Shown piece after piece: positions 10,585 to 20,200 of a stretch of 64,000 nucleotides of DNA. Every line of letters begins with the position of its first letter. Position 1 is the stretch's first letter. The stretch comes from Myxococcales bacterium (GTDB lineage: Bacteria; Myxococcota_A; Polyangia; Haliangiales; Haliangiaceae). Location: positions 117,195 through 181,194 of the forward strand of contig JAEUJY010000034.1 in assembly GCA_016794525.1 (NCBI GenBank). Reading direction: 5' to 3'. The translations under genes and the position numbers were made by a program. The notes below the pieces were generated by a model. The model was given only the letters and a program-made list of their open reading frames with translations, had not been told where the DNA came from and ran no database searches.

Positions 10585-11169
10585 ATGACCTGGCGCGTGT
10601 GCTCGTTGATCGCGGTGGCGGCGTGCGCGCCGGGCGCCGACGATCAGCCGCGGCTCGATCCGGCGCGGCTGCCGCGCGAGCTGCGCGGCGTGGTGCCCGG
10701 CGTGACCACCGAGGCCGAGCTCGGCGACGCGCTGCCCGACGCGACCGCGGTGCGCGACCTGCGCTACGGCGGGCGGATGCACGTCGTGATGAGCGGCGAG
10801 CCGGCGATCCAGGTGCAGTCGGCGGAGGTCGGCCTCGAGGCGTGGCTGATCCGCATCGACCGCGAGGTGCGGGTGGCGTCGCTGTTCGTGCGGATCGAGC
10901 GGCCGTGCGCCGCGGTGGTGCGCGGGTTCGGCGACCGGCTGCGCGCGGGCGCGTGCGTCGAGTCGGGCGCGCCGCGGCGCCCCAACCAGCACGACTACTG
11001 CACGCACACGCCCGACGGGCGCTACCCGATCGACGTCGCGTGCTTCGATCCGCCGACCTGGGACGGCGTCGGCCACCTCAGCGCGTGGGTCGAGGTCATC
11101 CCGGCGCGGGCCCGCGAGTACCGCATCGCGCCGCGCGACGCGCGCGCCGAGGAAGCGGCCGGCGACTAG
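10585..11169 (+). CDS. Putative lipoprotein
   Basis: A 194-residue protein with a short signal peptide (MTWRVCSLIAVAACAPGADD, lipobox VAAC). The mature part contains LPRELRGVVPGVTTEAELGD, reminiscent of secreted proteins that score small ligand or sequence differences, then a beta-rich domain with four cysteines (near PCAAVV, GACVES, DYCTHT, VACFDP) that may form disulphides. No family was recognised. It ends 31 bases before the convergent phosphofructokinase stop. Confidence 0.65.
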   Translation: MTWRVCSLIAVAACAPGADDQPRLDPARLPRELRGVVPGVTTEAELGDALPDATAVRDLRYGGRMHVVMSGEPAIQVQSAEVGLEAWLIRIDREVRVASLFVRIERPCAAVVRGFGDRLRAGACVESGAPRRPNQHDYCTHTPDGRYPIDVACFDPPTWDGVGHLSAWVEVIPARAREYRIAPRDARAEEAAGD

Positions 11170-11200
11170 CGCGCCCGCCGGCGCGCGCGGCTGCGCAGGA

Positions 11201-12316
11201 TCAGAGCAGGAGCGCGTCCTCGATGTCGTCGAACGCGCCGGCGCGCCACCGCGCGAGCGGGCTGCGACCGCGCAGGAGGTTCTCGGTCTCGGCCAGCACC
11301 GCGCCGAGATCGACCAGCCAGCAGTACGGGTCGGCGGGCGAGCGGGTGGCGATCTCGTCGGGCAGATCGACCGGCGGCATCCACGCCGCCATCTTGAGCG
11401 TCGCGCCGGCGAGCAGCCCGCGCACCGCGACGTTGGCCAGGCGGCTGCCGAGCAGGCGATCGAACGCCGACGGCCGGCCGCCGCGGACGACGTGGCCGAG
11501 CACGGTGACGCGGGTCTCGATCACCGACGGGTCGCTGCCGGGGACGCGCTCGGCGAGGCGGGCGTCGACCATCGCCTTCAGGCGATCGATCGGGATCGCG
11601 ACGCCCTCGGCCTTGATGATGATGACGCGGCGCGAGCGGCGCTGGCGCTGCCGGACGGCCAGGACGGTGTCGACGATCGAGTCGACCACGGTCGCTTCGT
11701 CGCGGCCGGCCTCGGGGAACAGCGCGAGGTCGGCGCCGGCGGCGATCGCCGAGGTCATCGCCAGGTAGCCGCAGTCGCGGCCCATGACCTCGATGATGAA
11801 GGTGCGATCGTGGGCGGTGGCGGTGTCGGCGATCTTGTCGCAGGCCTCGACGATCGTGTTCATCGCGGTGTCGACGCCGATCGACAGGCCGGTCAGGCCG
11901 AGATCGTTGTCGATCGAGGCCGGGATGCCGACGACGCGCACCGGCTCGGGGCCGGCCTCGTCGGGATCGACCAGCGCCTGGGCGCCGGTCAGCGAGCCGT
12001 TGCCGCCGATCACGACCAGGCCGCCGACGCCGCGGGCCCGCAGCACGGCCCGCGCGCGGTCGCGCACCGCGCGATCGTGGAACTCCTTGCAGCGGGCCGA
12101 GCCCAGCATCGTGCCGCCCTCGCGCAGGATGCTGCCGACCTCGGTCGGGCCCAGCGGGATGAACGCGTCATCGAGCAGCCCGCGGTACCCGCGCTCGATG
12201 CCCAGCACCTCGACGCCGGCCGCGCGCGCGACCAGCGTCGCCGCGCGGATCGCCGCGTTCATGCCGGGGGCGTCCCCGCCGCTGGTGAGGATGGCGATGC
12301 GCTCGAGCTTCGTCAT
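11201..12316 (-). CDS. pfkA: 6-phosphofructokinase, ATP type, with unusual GGNGS motif
   Basis: A 371-residue protein (ATG at 12316; a TTG four codons earlier is possible). It phosphorylates fructose-6-phosphate in glycolysis. Visible signatures are LTSGGDAPGMNA (nucleotide site), PASIDNDL (sugar-phosphate site with the catalytic Asp), VMGRDCGYLA, and ETRVTVLGHVVRGG (fructose-phosphate/effector contacts). Gly after the GG-N step and Ala in PASIDND are the ATP-type rather than PPi-type residues. Oddly, the family's GGDGS is GGNGS here, so the Mg-ATP-contacting Asp (Asp103 in E. coli numbering) is Asn, and the usual Thr of TIDND is Ser. The kinase may be low-activity or specialised. It stands alone. 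Confidence 0.88.
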   Translation of the reverse strand: MTKLERIAILTSGGDAPGMNAAIRAATLVARAAGVEVLGIERGYRGLLDDAFIPLGPTEVGSILREGGTMLGSARCKEFHDRAVRDRARAVLRARGVGGLVVIGGNGSLTGAQALVDPDEAGPEPVRVVGIPASIDNDLGLTGLSIGVDTAMNTIVEACDKIADTATAHDRTFIIEVMGRDCGYLAMTSAIAAGADLALFPEAGRDEATVVDSIVDTVLAVRQRQRRSRRVIIIKAEGVAIPIDRLKAMVDARLAERVPGSDPSVIETRVTVLGHVVRGGRPSAFDRLLGSRLANVAVRGLLAGATLKMAAWMPPVDLPDEIATRSPADPYCWLVDLGAVLAETENLLRGRSPLARWRAGAFDDIEDALLL

Positions 12317-12573
12317 GGCCGCGGACAATAACCGCGGACGGCGATCGGGTCGACCGGACCGGCGCCGCGGCGCTGGTGCGCGACGTCGACGTTGCGTTCG
12401 GCAACGCCCGCCATCCGGTGCGGCGCAGGCCCCTGGGCGTGCCGTGACGCCCCTCGTCGAAGCCTGGCCGGGGACACCGCCGCGGCTCGATCGACCGTGA
12501 GCCGGGTGACGGTACGCGATGAGATCGGCGCGCGGCGGCTACACGGCGGCGCAGCTCGGTCGATGCGGACGGC

Positions 12574-13044
12574 ATGCGCCGTCTCGCTGTGTCGTGCGCC
12601 GTGTGCACTGCGCTCCTCGCCGCTCGCCCGGTGGCTGCCGAAGAGGTGGCCGCGGGGCACGCGGGGCATCACCCGAACCACCTCGCCATCGCGCCCGGCG
12701 CGGTCCGGGTCGACGGCGCCACGGGCCCGTCGATCGGCGTCGATCTCGAGAGCCGGATCGGCCACGGGCTCGGCATGGTGGTGCTGGTCGACGTGGCGCG
12801 GCTGCACGAACTGACGCACGTGCTGGCGGGCGCCGGCATCGCGGTCCATCCCTGGCGGGGATGGTCGGTGTTGGCCGGGCTGGGCTGGGAGCACGCTGGC
12901 GCGCACGACGCGATCGCCGTGCGGGCCGCGACCGGGTACGCCGTCCACGTCGGGCGGGCGTCGGTCGGTCCCACGGTCGCCGTCGATCGCGCCGCCGGCG
13001 AGACCGCCGTGGTCGGCGCTGTCGCGGTCGGCGTCGGGTTCTGA
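12574..13044 (+). CDS. Small exported beta-barrel-like protein
   Basis: A 156-residue protein with a clear Sec signal peptide (MRRLAVSCAVCTALLAARPVAA, cleavage after AA). The mature part is His-rich at its start (GHAGHHPNH), then shows alternating hydrophobic beta strands with Gly (VGPTVAVD, VVGAVAVGVGF) and a terminal Phe, as in outer-membrane barrels. At about 135 mature residues it could form only a small barrel. Weak similarity only; no family named. It precedes the ArsR gene by 143 bp. Confidence 0.6.
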   Translation: MRRLAVSCAVCTALLAARPVAAEEVAAGHAGHHPNHLAIAPGAVRVDGATGPSIGVDLESRIGHGLGMVVLVDVARLHELTHVLAGAGIAVHPWRGWSVLAGLGWEHAGAHDAIAVRAATGYAVHVGRASVGPTVAVDRAAGETAVVGAVAVGVGF

Positions 13045-13151
13045 CCGCGCCGCGACGGGGCGACTCGCGACGGGGCTCGCTTCGGGTGGCCGGCCGTCTG
13101 CGCGCGTGCCTCGACGGGCCATGCGCGGTGAACGCGACGCGTCGGAGAGTC

Positions 13152-13179
13152 TTGACGTGTCGGAATTCTCCGACATAAC
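13152..13179 (+). promoter_or_regulatory. Promoter with palindromic operator in the spacer (arsR-type gene)
   Basis: A -35 TTGACG (13152-13157), 16-bp spacer and -10-like CATAAC (13174-13179) precede the regulator gene. The palindrome TGTCGGA-ATTC-TCCGACA (13158-13175) fills the spacer and its last two bases run into the -10. A half-site GTCGGAGA lies at 13141-13148. The placement predicts autorepression by the adjacent ArsR-family protein. Transcription would start about 13186, almost at the ATG (13188), so the message would be leaderless; no Shine-Dalgarno is present. Confidence 0.65.
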
Positions 13180-13187
13180 GTCGCCGC

Positions 13188-13505
13188 ATGCCCGAGGTCG
13201 ACGTGTTCGCGGCGCTCGCCAACCCGGTGCGCCGGGAGATCCTGGTGCAGCTGCGGCGCGGCCCGCGGAAGGTCGGCGACCTGGCCGCCAACTTCGAGCT
13301 CGGGCGGCCGGCGGTGTCGGAGCACTTGCAGGTGCTGCGCAAGGCGCGGCTGGTCCGCGAGGAGCCGCGCGGGCGCGAGCGCTACTACCACCTCGATCCG
13401 CGCCCGCTGACCGAGGTCGACGACTGGATCGGCGGCTTCGAGCGCTACTGGAAGCAACGGCTCGGCGATCTCGAGCGCTTGCTCGACGAGGAGGACGCGA
13501 CGTGA
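13188..13505 (+). CDS. ArsR/SmtB-family winged-helix repressor
   Basis: A 105-residue protein of typical ArsR length. The winged helix is clear: FAALANPVRREILVQL (dimer helix and start of HTH), VGDLAANFELGRPAVSEHL (HTH with recognition helix), and a wing with REEPRGRERYYHLDP. There are no metal-binding cysteines, so it belongs to the non-metal class usually paired with an SRPBCC (AHSA1) protein, which is the next gene (GTGA overlap at 13502-13505). The pair is a common two-gene operon whose ligand is unknown. Start ATG 13188 sits at the predicted transcription start. Confidence 0.93.
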   Translation: MPEVDVFAALANPVRREILVQLRRGPRKVGDLAANFELGRPAVSEHLQVLRKARLVREEPRGRERYYHLDPRPLTEVDDWIGGFERYWKQRLGDLERLLDEEDAT

Positions 13506-13909
13506 CGCAGCCTGGCATCATCACCGTGGAGCACGTGTACAAGCAGGCGCCGGCGCGGGTATGGCGCGCGCTCACCGACCCCGCGCTGGTCGCGCGCTGG
13601 TGGGCCCCCGGCGACATCCGCGCCGAGGTCGGCCACCGGTTCGACATGGACATGGGGCCGTGGGGCAAGCAGCCGTGCGAGGTCCTCGCGGTCGAGCCCG
13701 AGCGGCTGTTCCGCTTCCGCTTCGCGCTGACGACGCTCGACACGATCATCACGTTCGCGCTCGCGCCCGAGGGCACCGGCACCCGGCTGACGCTCATCCA
13801 CGAGGGCTTCGACCTCGACTCGCCGATGGGCCGCCGCGCGTTCGAGGGCATGCGCCCGGGCTGGCCCGGGGTCCTGGCCAAGATCGCGACCACGCTCGCC
13901 GACGACTGA
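13502..13909 (+). CDS. SRPBCC (AHSA1-like) small-molecule-binding protein
   Basis: A 135-residue protein with GTG start overlapping the arsR stop, so translationally coupled. It has the START/Bet-v1-like pattern: an N-terminal strand ending in VYKQAPARVWRALTDPALV, then RWWAP, a long central sheet (FRFRFALTTLDTIITFAL), TRLTLIHEGFD, and a C-terminal helix with GWPGVLAKIATTL. Such domains bind hydrophobic ligands in a deep cavity. When encoded with an ArsR repressor they are often called activators of Hsp90-type only by homology. Probable cytosolic ligand-binding or stress protein. Confidence 0.88.
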   Translation: MTQPGIITVEHVYKQAPARVWRALTDPALVARWWAPGDIRAEVGHRFDMDMGPWGKQPCEVLAVEPERLFRFRFALTTLDTIITFALAPEGTGTRLTLIHEGFDLDSPMGRRAFEGMRPGWPGVLAKIATTLADD

Positions 13910-13921
13910 CCGCCGCGCGCG

Positions 13922-15025
13922 CTACCGCTGGGTGGCCGCGGCCCGCGCGCGCACCAGCTGCCAGCGCCCGACGCTGGCGGTCTGCACGACGGCGCCGGTG
14001 ACCCGCACGTCGAAGCGCCGCACCTCGGCCTGGCCCGTGGGCGCGAGCGGGATCTCGACGACGTGGTGATCGGCGAGGCCGCCGACCACGCTGGCGCGCG
14101 CGAGCTCGGCGCCGCCGCCGGTGAACACGATGAAGTCGATCGCGAGGTCGCGCTGCAGCAGCAGGCGCTCGTCGCGACCGTCGCAGTCGACGGCGATGCC
14201 CGCCGCGGTGGGTCGCACCGCCAGCACGAACGTGCCGCGAGGATAGCGGGGCCAGCCGTCGACCGGCGCCAGCGCGACGGCGCCGTCTGCGCCGAGGGCC
14301 CCGACCGCCAGGCGCGCCACCGGGAAGCCGTCGCACGGCGTGACGGTCCTCGCCACGATCTCCATCATCGCGAGGCGCGCGCTGACCTCAGTCGCCAGCT
14401 CGAAGCCCGACCAGCGCGCGCGCTCGACGACCTCGAGCTCGTCGCCGTCGGCGGCCAGCAGCCGCGCCGCGGCGTGATCGATCGACGCGGCGATCGCGGT
14501 GCGCACGAACAGCCCGGCGTCGAGGCGCGCCCGGGTGCCGCGCAGCTCGAACCGCAGCACGTCCTCGTCGCGGATGACGACGTGGCTGTGCCGCTGGTGC
14601 GGCTCGACGCGGACGCAGCGGATCCGGGCACCGCCCGGCGCGCCAGGTGGCCGCGGCGTGCGCGGGCCGCGGGGCCGCGGCGCGCGCGACGGCGCGATGG
14701 TGATCGGCGGGACGGCGTAGCGCTGGCTCGCCTCGCTCCAGCTGATGGCCTCGTGGTCGTCGCTGACCTCGCAGCGCGCGCCGGCGATCAGCGTCCGCAG
14801 CTCGGTCAACGCCGCGAGCAGCCAGCCCCACGCCGGGGTCGTCGTCGACCACGGCATCTTGGTGACGCCGGCCACCACCACCGCGCCATCGCCGACGGTC
14901 GGCGCGTACGGCTCGATCGGCCAGGGATGCCGCGCGAACCGCGCGGCGTGCGCCGCGACCGCCGCCCGCTCGTCGTCCGACAGCGGCTCGGCGCGCACGA
15001 GCTGATAGCTGACGGCCCATCCCAT
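13922..15025 (-). CDS. Hypothetical cytosolic protein
   Basis: A 367-residue protein from ATG 15025 with GGGGA just upstream. There is no signal peptide or membrane segment. A basic, proline-rich linker (RAPRPRGPRTPRPP, about residues 130-145) divides it into an N-terminal domain beginning GWAVSYQLVRAEPLSDDER and a C-terminal beta-rich domain ending VQTASVGRWQLVRA. The N-terminal part has the look of a small alpha/beta domain. No family recognised. It is convergent with the SRPBCC gene and divergent from the next lipoprotein gene. Confidence 0.65.
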   Translation of the reverse strand: MGWAVSYQLVRAEPLSDDERAAVAAHAARFARHPWPIEPYAPTVGDGAVVVAGVTKMPWSTTTPAWGWLLAALTELRTLIAGARCEVSDDHEAISWSEASQRYAVPPITIAPSRAPRPRGPRTPRPPGAPGGARIRCVRVEPHQRHSHVVIRDEDVLRFELRGTRARLDAGLFVRTAIAASIDHAAARLLAADGDELEVVERARWSGFELATEVSARLAMMEIVARTVTPCDGFPVARLAVGALGADGAVALAPVDGWPRYPRGTFVLAVRPTAAGIAVDCDGRDERLLLQRDLAIDFIVFTGGGAELARASVVGGLADHHVVEIPLAPTGQAEVRRFDVRVTGAVVQTASVGRWQLVRARAAATQR

Positions 15026-15219
15026 GTCCCCGCGACCTTCGCCCGGCGCCGCGCGCGGCGGAAGCCCCACGGCGCGACCACCGCGCCGGCGGTCCAACGT
15101 CGCCGTGGTACCGTCGCGGGGTCGCGGTGAGGCTGTGGGGTGTTCGAGGCCGCCGCGACGCGAGTCGTGCAACGGGCCGTGCGGTCGGGCACGGCGACGC
15201 CCACAGGAGGTCTGCGCCG

Positions 15220-15753
15220 ATGACTCTCACCTTCGTTCGACGGACCGCGGCGATCGCGGTCATCCTCGGATCCGCGTCGCTCGCCGCGTGCAAGAGCGCC
15301 AAGAAGGATGCGCCGCCCGGCGGCACGGCCACCCCCGACGCCGCGGTGGTGGCCGTCGTGGTCGATGCGGCGCTGCCCGCGCCCGACGCGGCGCCGCCGA
15401 TCGACGCGTCGGTGGCGGCCGAGGCGCCGCTGCCGAAGGAGTTCGTGGCGTACGACGCGCTGATGGCGGCGCACATGAAGCTCGCGCCCCCGGCGCGCGC
15501 GGTCGCGACCTGCGCGCTGGTCGGCATGGACCACCGCGCCGTGCTGTTCGCCCCCGCCAAGATCCCGCGCCCGGCCCAGGTTCCCGAGGCCGAGTGGGAG
15601 GAGGCCAGCGGGGCCTTCATGGACACCGACTACGCGATCGGCGAGATGTGCCAGGACCACGACAGCAAGCCGGACGCCGGCGACGACGACGAGGTGCTGG
15701 CCTTGCTGAAGGAGCGTTACGACAAGCTGGTCGCGCTGGTCCGGCGGCCCTGA
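15220..15753 (+). CDS. Putative lipoprotein
   Basis: A 177-residue protein. Start ATG 15220 is fixed by a perfect AGGAGG at 15205-15210 and by the signal peptide that follows, with lipobox LAAC (about residue 24). A long Ala/Pro/Asp linker (PDAAPPIDASVAAEAPLP) is typical of surface or periplasmic lipoproteins in these genomes. The folded part (about 70-177) contains single cysteines at VATCALVG and GEMCQDHD that may pair, and ends in a helix LLKERYDKLVALV. Function unknown. Confidence 0.75.
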   Translation: MTLTFVRRTAAIAVILGSASLAACKSAKKDAPPGGTATPDAAVVAVVVDAALPAPDAAPPIDASVAAEAPLPKEFVAYDALMAAHMKLAPPARAVATCALVGMDHRAVLFAPAKIPRPAQVPEAEWEEASGAFMDTDYAIGEMCQDHDSKPDAGDDDEVLALLKERYDKLVALVRRP

Positions 15754-15788
15754 GCCATCGCGCCGAGGCACCGCGAGGAGTCGACGTC

Positions 15789-16247
15789 ATGGAAGTTCAG
15801 GATCTGGATCCGATCGGCGAGTCCCTCGGCCTCACCTGCGAGGCACGCGCCGTCGGCTGGCTCGGGCCGCCGCAGGTCCCATCGGGAGGCCGGCTGTCCA
15901 GGGAAGCGTTCGACGTGCTGATGGAGCACTGCCTCGATCCGTGGCAGCCATATGTGTTCATGGGCCGCCACCGCTGCGAGCACTGCGTGTACTCCGGCGG
16001 ACCCGGCGAGGTGCACGCGGACGGCCGGACGGTCCGCATCGACGGACGGAACCTGTTCGTGCCGACGAAGGACGTGCTCTACGTCGCGCCGATCATGATC
16101 GTGCACTACGTCGACGCGCATGGGTACGTGCCGCCGGCGCCGTTCGTCGACGCGCTGCTCGCGTGCCCGCCCATGCGCAGCATGGCTTACCTCAAGATGC
16201 TGCACGACCTCGGCGTCCGCGCGCCGCGCCCGCCGAGCGGCGCGTAG
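15789..16247 (+). CDS. Small HxCExC-type protein of unknown function
   Basis: A 152-residue protein; GAGGAG precedes ATG 15789. It contains GRHRCEHCVYSGGPG (a possible zinc knuckle), GRNLFVPTKDVLYVAPIMIV, HYVDAHGYVPPAPFVDALLA and a conserved-looking CPPMRSMAYLKML end. This pattern occurs in a family of small uncharacterised proteins in Myxococcota and Planctomycetes, recalled here rather than searched. It is soluble. Its place just upstream of two immunity-like genes and an RHS gene allows a role in an immunity array, but this is a guess. Confidence 0.7.
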   Translation: MEVQDLDPIGESLGLTCEARAVGWLGPPQVPSGGRLSREAFDVLMEHCLDPWQPYVFMGRHRCEHCVYSGGPGEVHADGRTVRIDGRNLFVPTKDVLYVAPIMIVHYVDAHGYVPPAPFVDALLACPPMRSMAYLKMLHDLGVRAPRPPSGA

Positions 16248-16358
16248 CGACCCGCCACCCGCGTGGTAACGCGCCGTCGCTCAGGGACGCGGTTGACAGC
16301 CGACCGCGCTCAGCCGAACGTCAGCCATGGACGTGCGCGATGTCCCGGCGAGGCGGCG

Positions 16359-16838
16359 TTGACCGAGGCGGCGCGCACCCCATTCGTCGTGGCGGCGACC
16401 AGCGACGCGATCCGCCGCGGCGTCACCGCGATGGTCGACGACCTGCGCGACGCGCTGGCGGACGGCGCGGCGTTGCTCGCGAGTCACGTCGACGCCTACG
16501 ACGAGGTCATCCCGCACGTGTTCACCAGCGAGCTCGGTGACCACGTGCTCGAGATGCGCGACGCCGCCTCGGTCGAGCGCGACCTCGCGGCGATCTCTGG
16601 AGCGTTCGAGCGCGCGCTGGCGGCGAGCGCCGCCGCCGCCGAACCCGCCTGGCGCGACTACCTGGTGAACCTGCTCTACGTCTCCTGGTTCGAGTGCATC
16701 GAGGTGCGGCCCACGGTCCTCGGCGCGTTCCTCGCGGTCAGTGACGCGCTGGTGCTGGAGCTGTACGCCGCGTACGTCAGGGACACCGCGCTGTACTGGC
16801 GTATCCACGGCGTCGCGAGCGGCCCGGGGCCGAACTGA
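16359..16838 (+). CDS. Hypothetical helical protein, immunity-like context
   Basis: About 159 residues. The start is uncertain: TTG 16359 has a purine-rich GGCGAGGCGGCG upstream; the frame is open to a GTG at 16263 and an ATG lies at 16431. It is all-helical by composition, with DAYDEVIPHVFTSELGDHVL and a hydrophobic helix NLLYVSWFECIEVRPTVLGA. The pattern of a short acidic helical protein with an aromatic core recalls DUF7674-type proteins, with low confidence. It lies 3 bp upstream of the DUF7668-like gene, in the same direction as the RHS gene. Confidence 0.55.
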   Translation: MTEAARTPFVVAATSDAIRRGVTAMVDDLRDALADGAALLASHVDAYDEVIPHVFTSELGDHVLEMRDAASVERDLAAISGAFERALAASAAAAEPAWRDYLVNLLYVSWFECIEVRPTVLGAFLAVSDALVLELYAAYVRDTALYWRIHGVASGPGPN

Positions 16839-16841
16839 CCG

Positions 16842-17231
16842 ATGACGGCATCGCGCTTACTCGAGCCGGTGAAGGACCCCGATGCCGCGCATCCGGTGGC
16901 GAGCGGCTGGCGGCCGGTGCTGGCCGCCGTGGTGCGCGCGTTCGTCCGCGACGACTTCGAGCTGGCCGCGGGTGTACCGACGGTCGCGGCGCCGACGAAG
17001 GCGCTGGCCGCCCAGTTGCGCGCGAACGTGGCCGCCTACGGCGAGACGCTGACGGAGTTGACGGAGGAGACCTGGGAGACGTCGGTGGCGCAGTGGGCCG
17101 GCCGTCGCTGGGAGGTGCTGGTCGACCTGCGGACCGTCGAGGCGGGCCGCAGCGATCTGGTCTTGCACGTCGACGTCGAGGCAGCCGCCGACGGCCACCG
17201 CTTCAGGATCCACCTTATCTACGTGCCCTGA
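16842..17231 (+). CDS. DUF7668-like small protein (immunity-like)
   Basis: A 129-residue acidic soluble protein from ATG 16842. It has the pattern I associate with DUF7668: AFVRDDFELAAGVP, an AAYGETLTELTEETWETS segment, WEVLVDLRTVEAGRSDLVLH and a C-terminal strand FRIHLIYVP. The function of the family is not established. Its stop codon overlaps the next gene's possible ATG (TGATG at 17229-17233). Together with the two preceding genes it resembles the small-protein arrays found beside polymorphic toxins. Confidence 0.7.
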   Translation: MTASRLLEPVKDPDAAHPVASGWRPVLAAVVRAFVRDDFELAAGVPTVAAPTKALAAQLRANVAAYGETLTELTEETWETSVAQWAGRRWEVLVDLRTVEAGRSDLVLHVDVEAAADGHRFRIHLIYVP

Positions 17232-20200
17232 TGGCGGGGCGGTGTGGTGCGGCCAAACACTGTCGCGTGGTCGCGAGTGCGTGCTTGACAGCGAAACGAC
17301 TCGCGGAGCTAATCAAGCGCGACAGGGCCGGTGTTGTGCGCAGACCGCGGGGGCGGGTGGTCTTCGTCGCGGCGCCCTTCGAGGCGCCGGCGACGCCGTT
17401 CGACCCGGCCGCATCGCTAGCGACACGCTACGGCACGACCACGGTCTACGACCGCCGCGGCCGCGCGATCCGCTCGGTCGAGGCGAACGGCTACTTCCCG
17501 ACGGCGACCCAGACCTTCGCGTCGTCGCAGGTCTACGTCAGCGAGGTCGCGGTCAGCTACATGAGCGGCAACGCCATCGTCGCGAGCTGGGGGCCGGAGG
17601 AGCACGATCCGACCTCGTCGCGATACCAGCATCGCGATCAGCGCATCCTCACGGCCATCGGCCGCGAGCTGCAGCGCACGCGGCGCAGCGCGTCCTGGGC
17701 GATCCTCGACAAGGTCGAGCAAGACTGGGACCTGCTCGGTCGCGTGATCGCGACCCGGCGCTACGCCACGCCGACCAGCACCACACCTTCGACCGTGTGG
17801 ACCACGCACTACGACTCGCTCGGCCAGGTGCTGAGCATGCAGGAGCCGGGCGCGTCGGCGGTCGACACGACCTACGACGAGGATGGCAACGCGCTCGAGA
17901 CGTCGTGGATGGACGGCAGCCGGCGTCGCGTGGCGCGCACCAGCTACGACGGCCTCGGCCGCGTGACCAAGCGCGACCTGGCGTCGATCCTGAGCGGCGT
18001 CGAGACCCTCGAGTCGCGCGACATTTACCACTACGACACGCACTCGGGCGCCAGCGAGCAGCCGGCGCAAGCGGCGACGCTGCTGCGCGGCCGGCTGTCG
18101 TGGATCGAGAACCCGAGCGCGGGCAACGTCTACTTCGGCTACGACCCGCTCGGCCGCGGCACCACGGAGGTCTACAAGTATGCGGGCCTCACCGGCGTGA
18201 CGTCCCAGACGTCGGCGTTGAGCGCGGGTGGCGTGCCGATCACGCTGACGCTGAAGACGCCGCAGACGACCGACACGCTGACCTACGACTACGACAGCGC
18301 GTGGCGCAACACGACGATCAAGGCGGGCACGAGCACGCTGTTCAACGCGTCGGCGATCACCACGCTCGGCGAGTACCGCACGGTCGTCTTCGGTAACGGC
18401 GTCAGCGAGAACTACACGTATGCGGCGACCGGTCGCCGCGAGCCGCTGACCACGACGATCATGACCGCCAGCGGCGCGTACATGTTCGAGAACCGCGCCC
18501 GCGACGCGGCGGGGCGGGTGGTCACCGAGGCGCACTCGACGCCGACCGGCTCGACGACGTTCACGACGTCCTACGACAGCCTCGGCCGGCTACAGAACCG
18601 CGTGCAGATGAGCGGCATCATGCCGGGCATCGAGGGGTTCACGTACGACGGCCTGGGCAACCTGGCCACGCGGACGTCGACGACGGGTTCGGGTGATCGG
18701 GTCTACACGACGGACGCGACCGATCCGGACCGGCTGTGCCGCTTCGCGACGCCGGGCACCAGCCTCGGCACGGTCTGTGACTTCACCTACGACGGCGCGG
18801 GCAACGTGGCCACCGACAAGACCAACGGCCAGACCCGGACCTTCACCTACGACGCCGGCCAGCGGATCACCAAGATCACGCGCGGCCAGCAGACGGTGAA
18901 CCTGGCCTACGGCCCGCTCGGTCGCCTGAAGACGACGGTCTACGGCACCAACGCGCGCACGGTCTGGAACCTGGGTGGCCTGATCGAGCGACGGACCCGC
19001 GCCGACGGCGTGGTCCAGCTCGAGCGCATGATTCCGGGCCCGCTCGGCGTCTTCGTCAGCCTGCGCACGACGCTGAACGCCAGCGGCACGCCGGCCGCGA
19101 CCGAGACGATCTACCGCCATGGCGACGGCCGCGCCAACCGCTTCTTCACCAAGGCCAGCGGGCACGCCGTCCAGCAGGCGACCTACGCGGCCTTCGGCAC
19201 CAAGACCAGCGACACCGGCACGCAGGGCATCACCTACACCGACGACCTGTGGAACGGCGGCGACGACCTGCCCGAGGTCGGCGTGACGCTCCTCGGCCCG
19301 CGCGCCTACGACCCCGCCGTCGGCCGCTTCCTGCAGCGCGACCCGATCGCTGTGATGGCCCGGTCGACGACCGCGAACCCGTACGCCTTCTCGTTCAACG
19401 ACCCCGTCAACTACTCCGACCCGTCGGGGCTGTGCGCGGAGAGCCCGATCGCTGTGGTCTGTGCCTTCGACAAAGCCCTTGCGATTGGCGCAGGCGCCAG
19501 CCTGGTCGGGTTCATGTTCGACAACAGCAGCGGGAGCGCCCACCCGCAAGGCACCGCAACCGGCGCGAGCCAGATGCACGTGGCGGGGGGGATCGCCATG
19601 CCCAATAGCACTTCGGTCGTTGCGACCGCGGGGCGGCTGTGGGGACGCTACAACGCTGCACAGCTCAAGGAGTTCGTCGCAATCCGGGCAGCGAATGCTC
19701 GCCTCGAGCTTTCGGCCCTTTCGTGTGGCTTCACCGGCGGGTGTATGCCTCTCGCCGACGTCCTCGCGAACGTCAAACCACCGAACCCAGACTGGACAGC
19801 GGAGGTGCGCGAGACGGTCGACGAACTTCAAAACTGCGCCGGCGCTGACGATTGCGCAGACAACGCGGGGAGAGTCTCCGCGCACGTGGGAGCGAAGATT
19901 TCGACAGCGTATGCCTTGGCTGTCGCCGGGCCGGCGAGCGAGATTCCTAAGGCGGCGACGCCAGGCGGTGTGGCTCGCATTCGGTACTACCAACCGCAAA
20001 ATGGCGGGGGTATGCACTTCACCGTGGAAGTCGAGATTGGTGGCGAATCCCTCACTACCCATATGACGTCGAATTTGGCTGAAACTGAAACACGAGTGGT
20101 GGCGACCGGTACAGGCAAAATCAAGGGTTTTGGTGATCCGATTGGTAAGCCAGTGGAATTTGCACTCCCGAATCCAGCGGCCGCGCGAGCGATGCAACTG

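Noticed and set aside
17093..17230. Start of the RHS gene at 17093
   Set aside because: That segment lies inside the DUF7668-like gene in another frame and translates to low-complexity Arg-rich sequence; ATG 17231 or later is more plausible.
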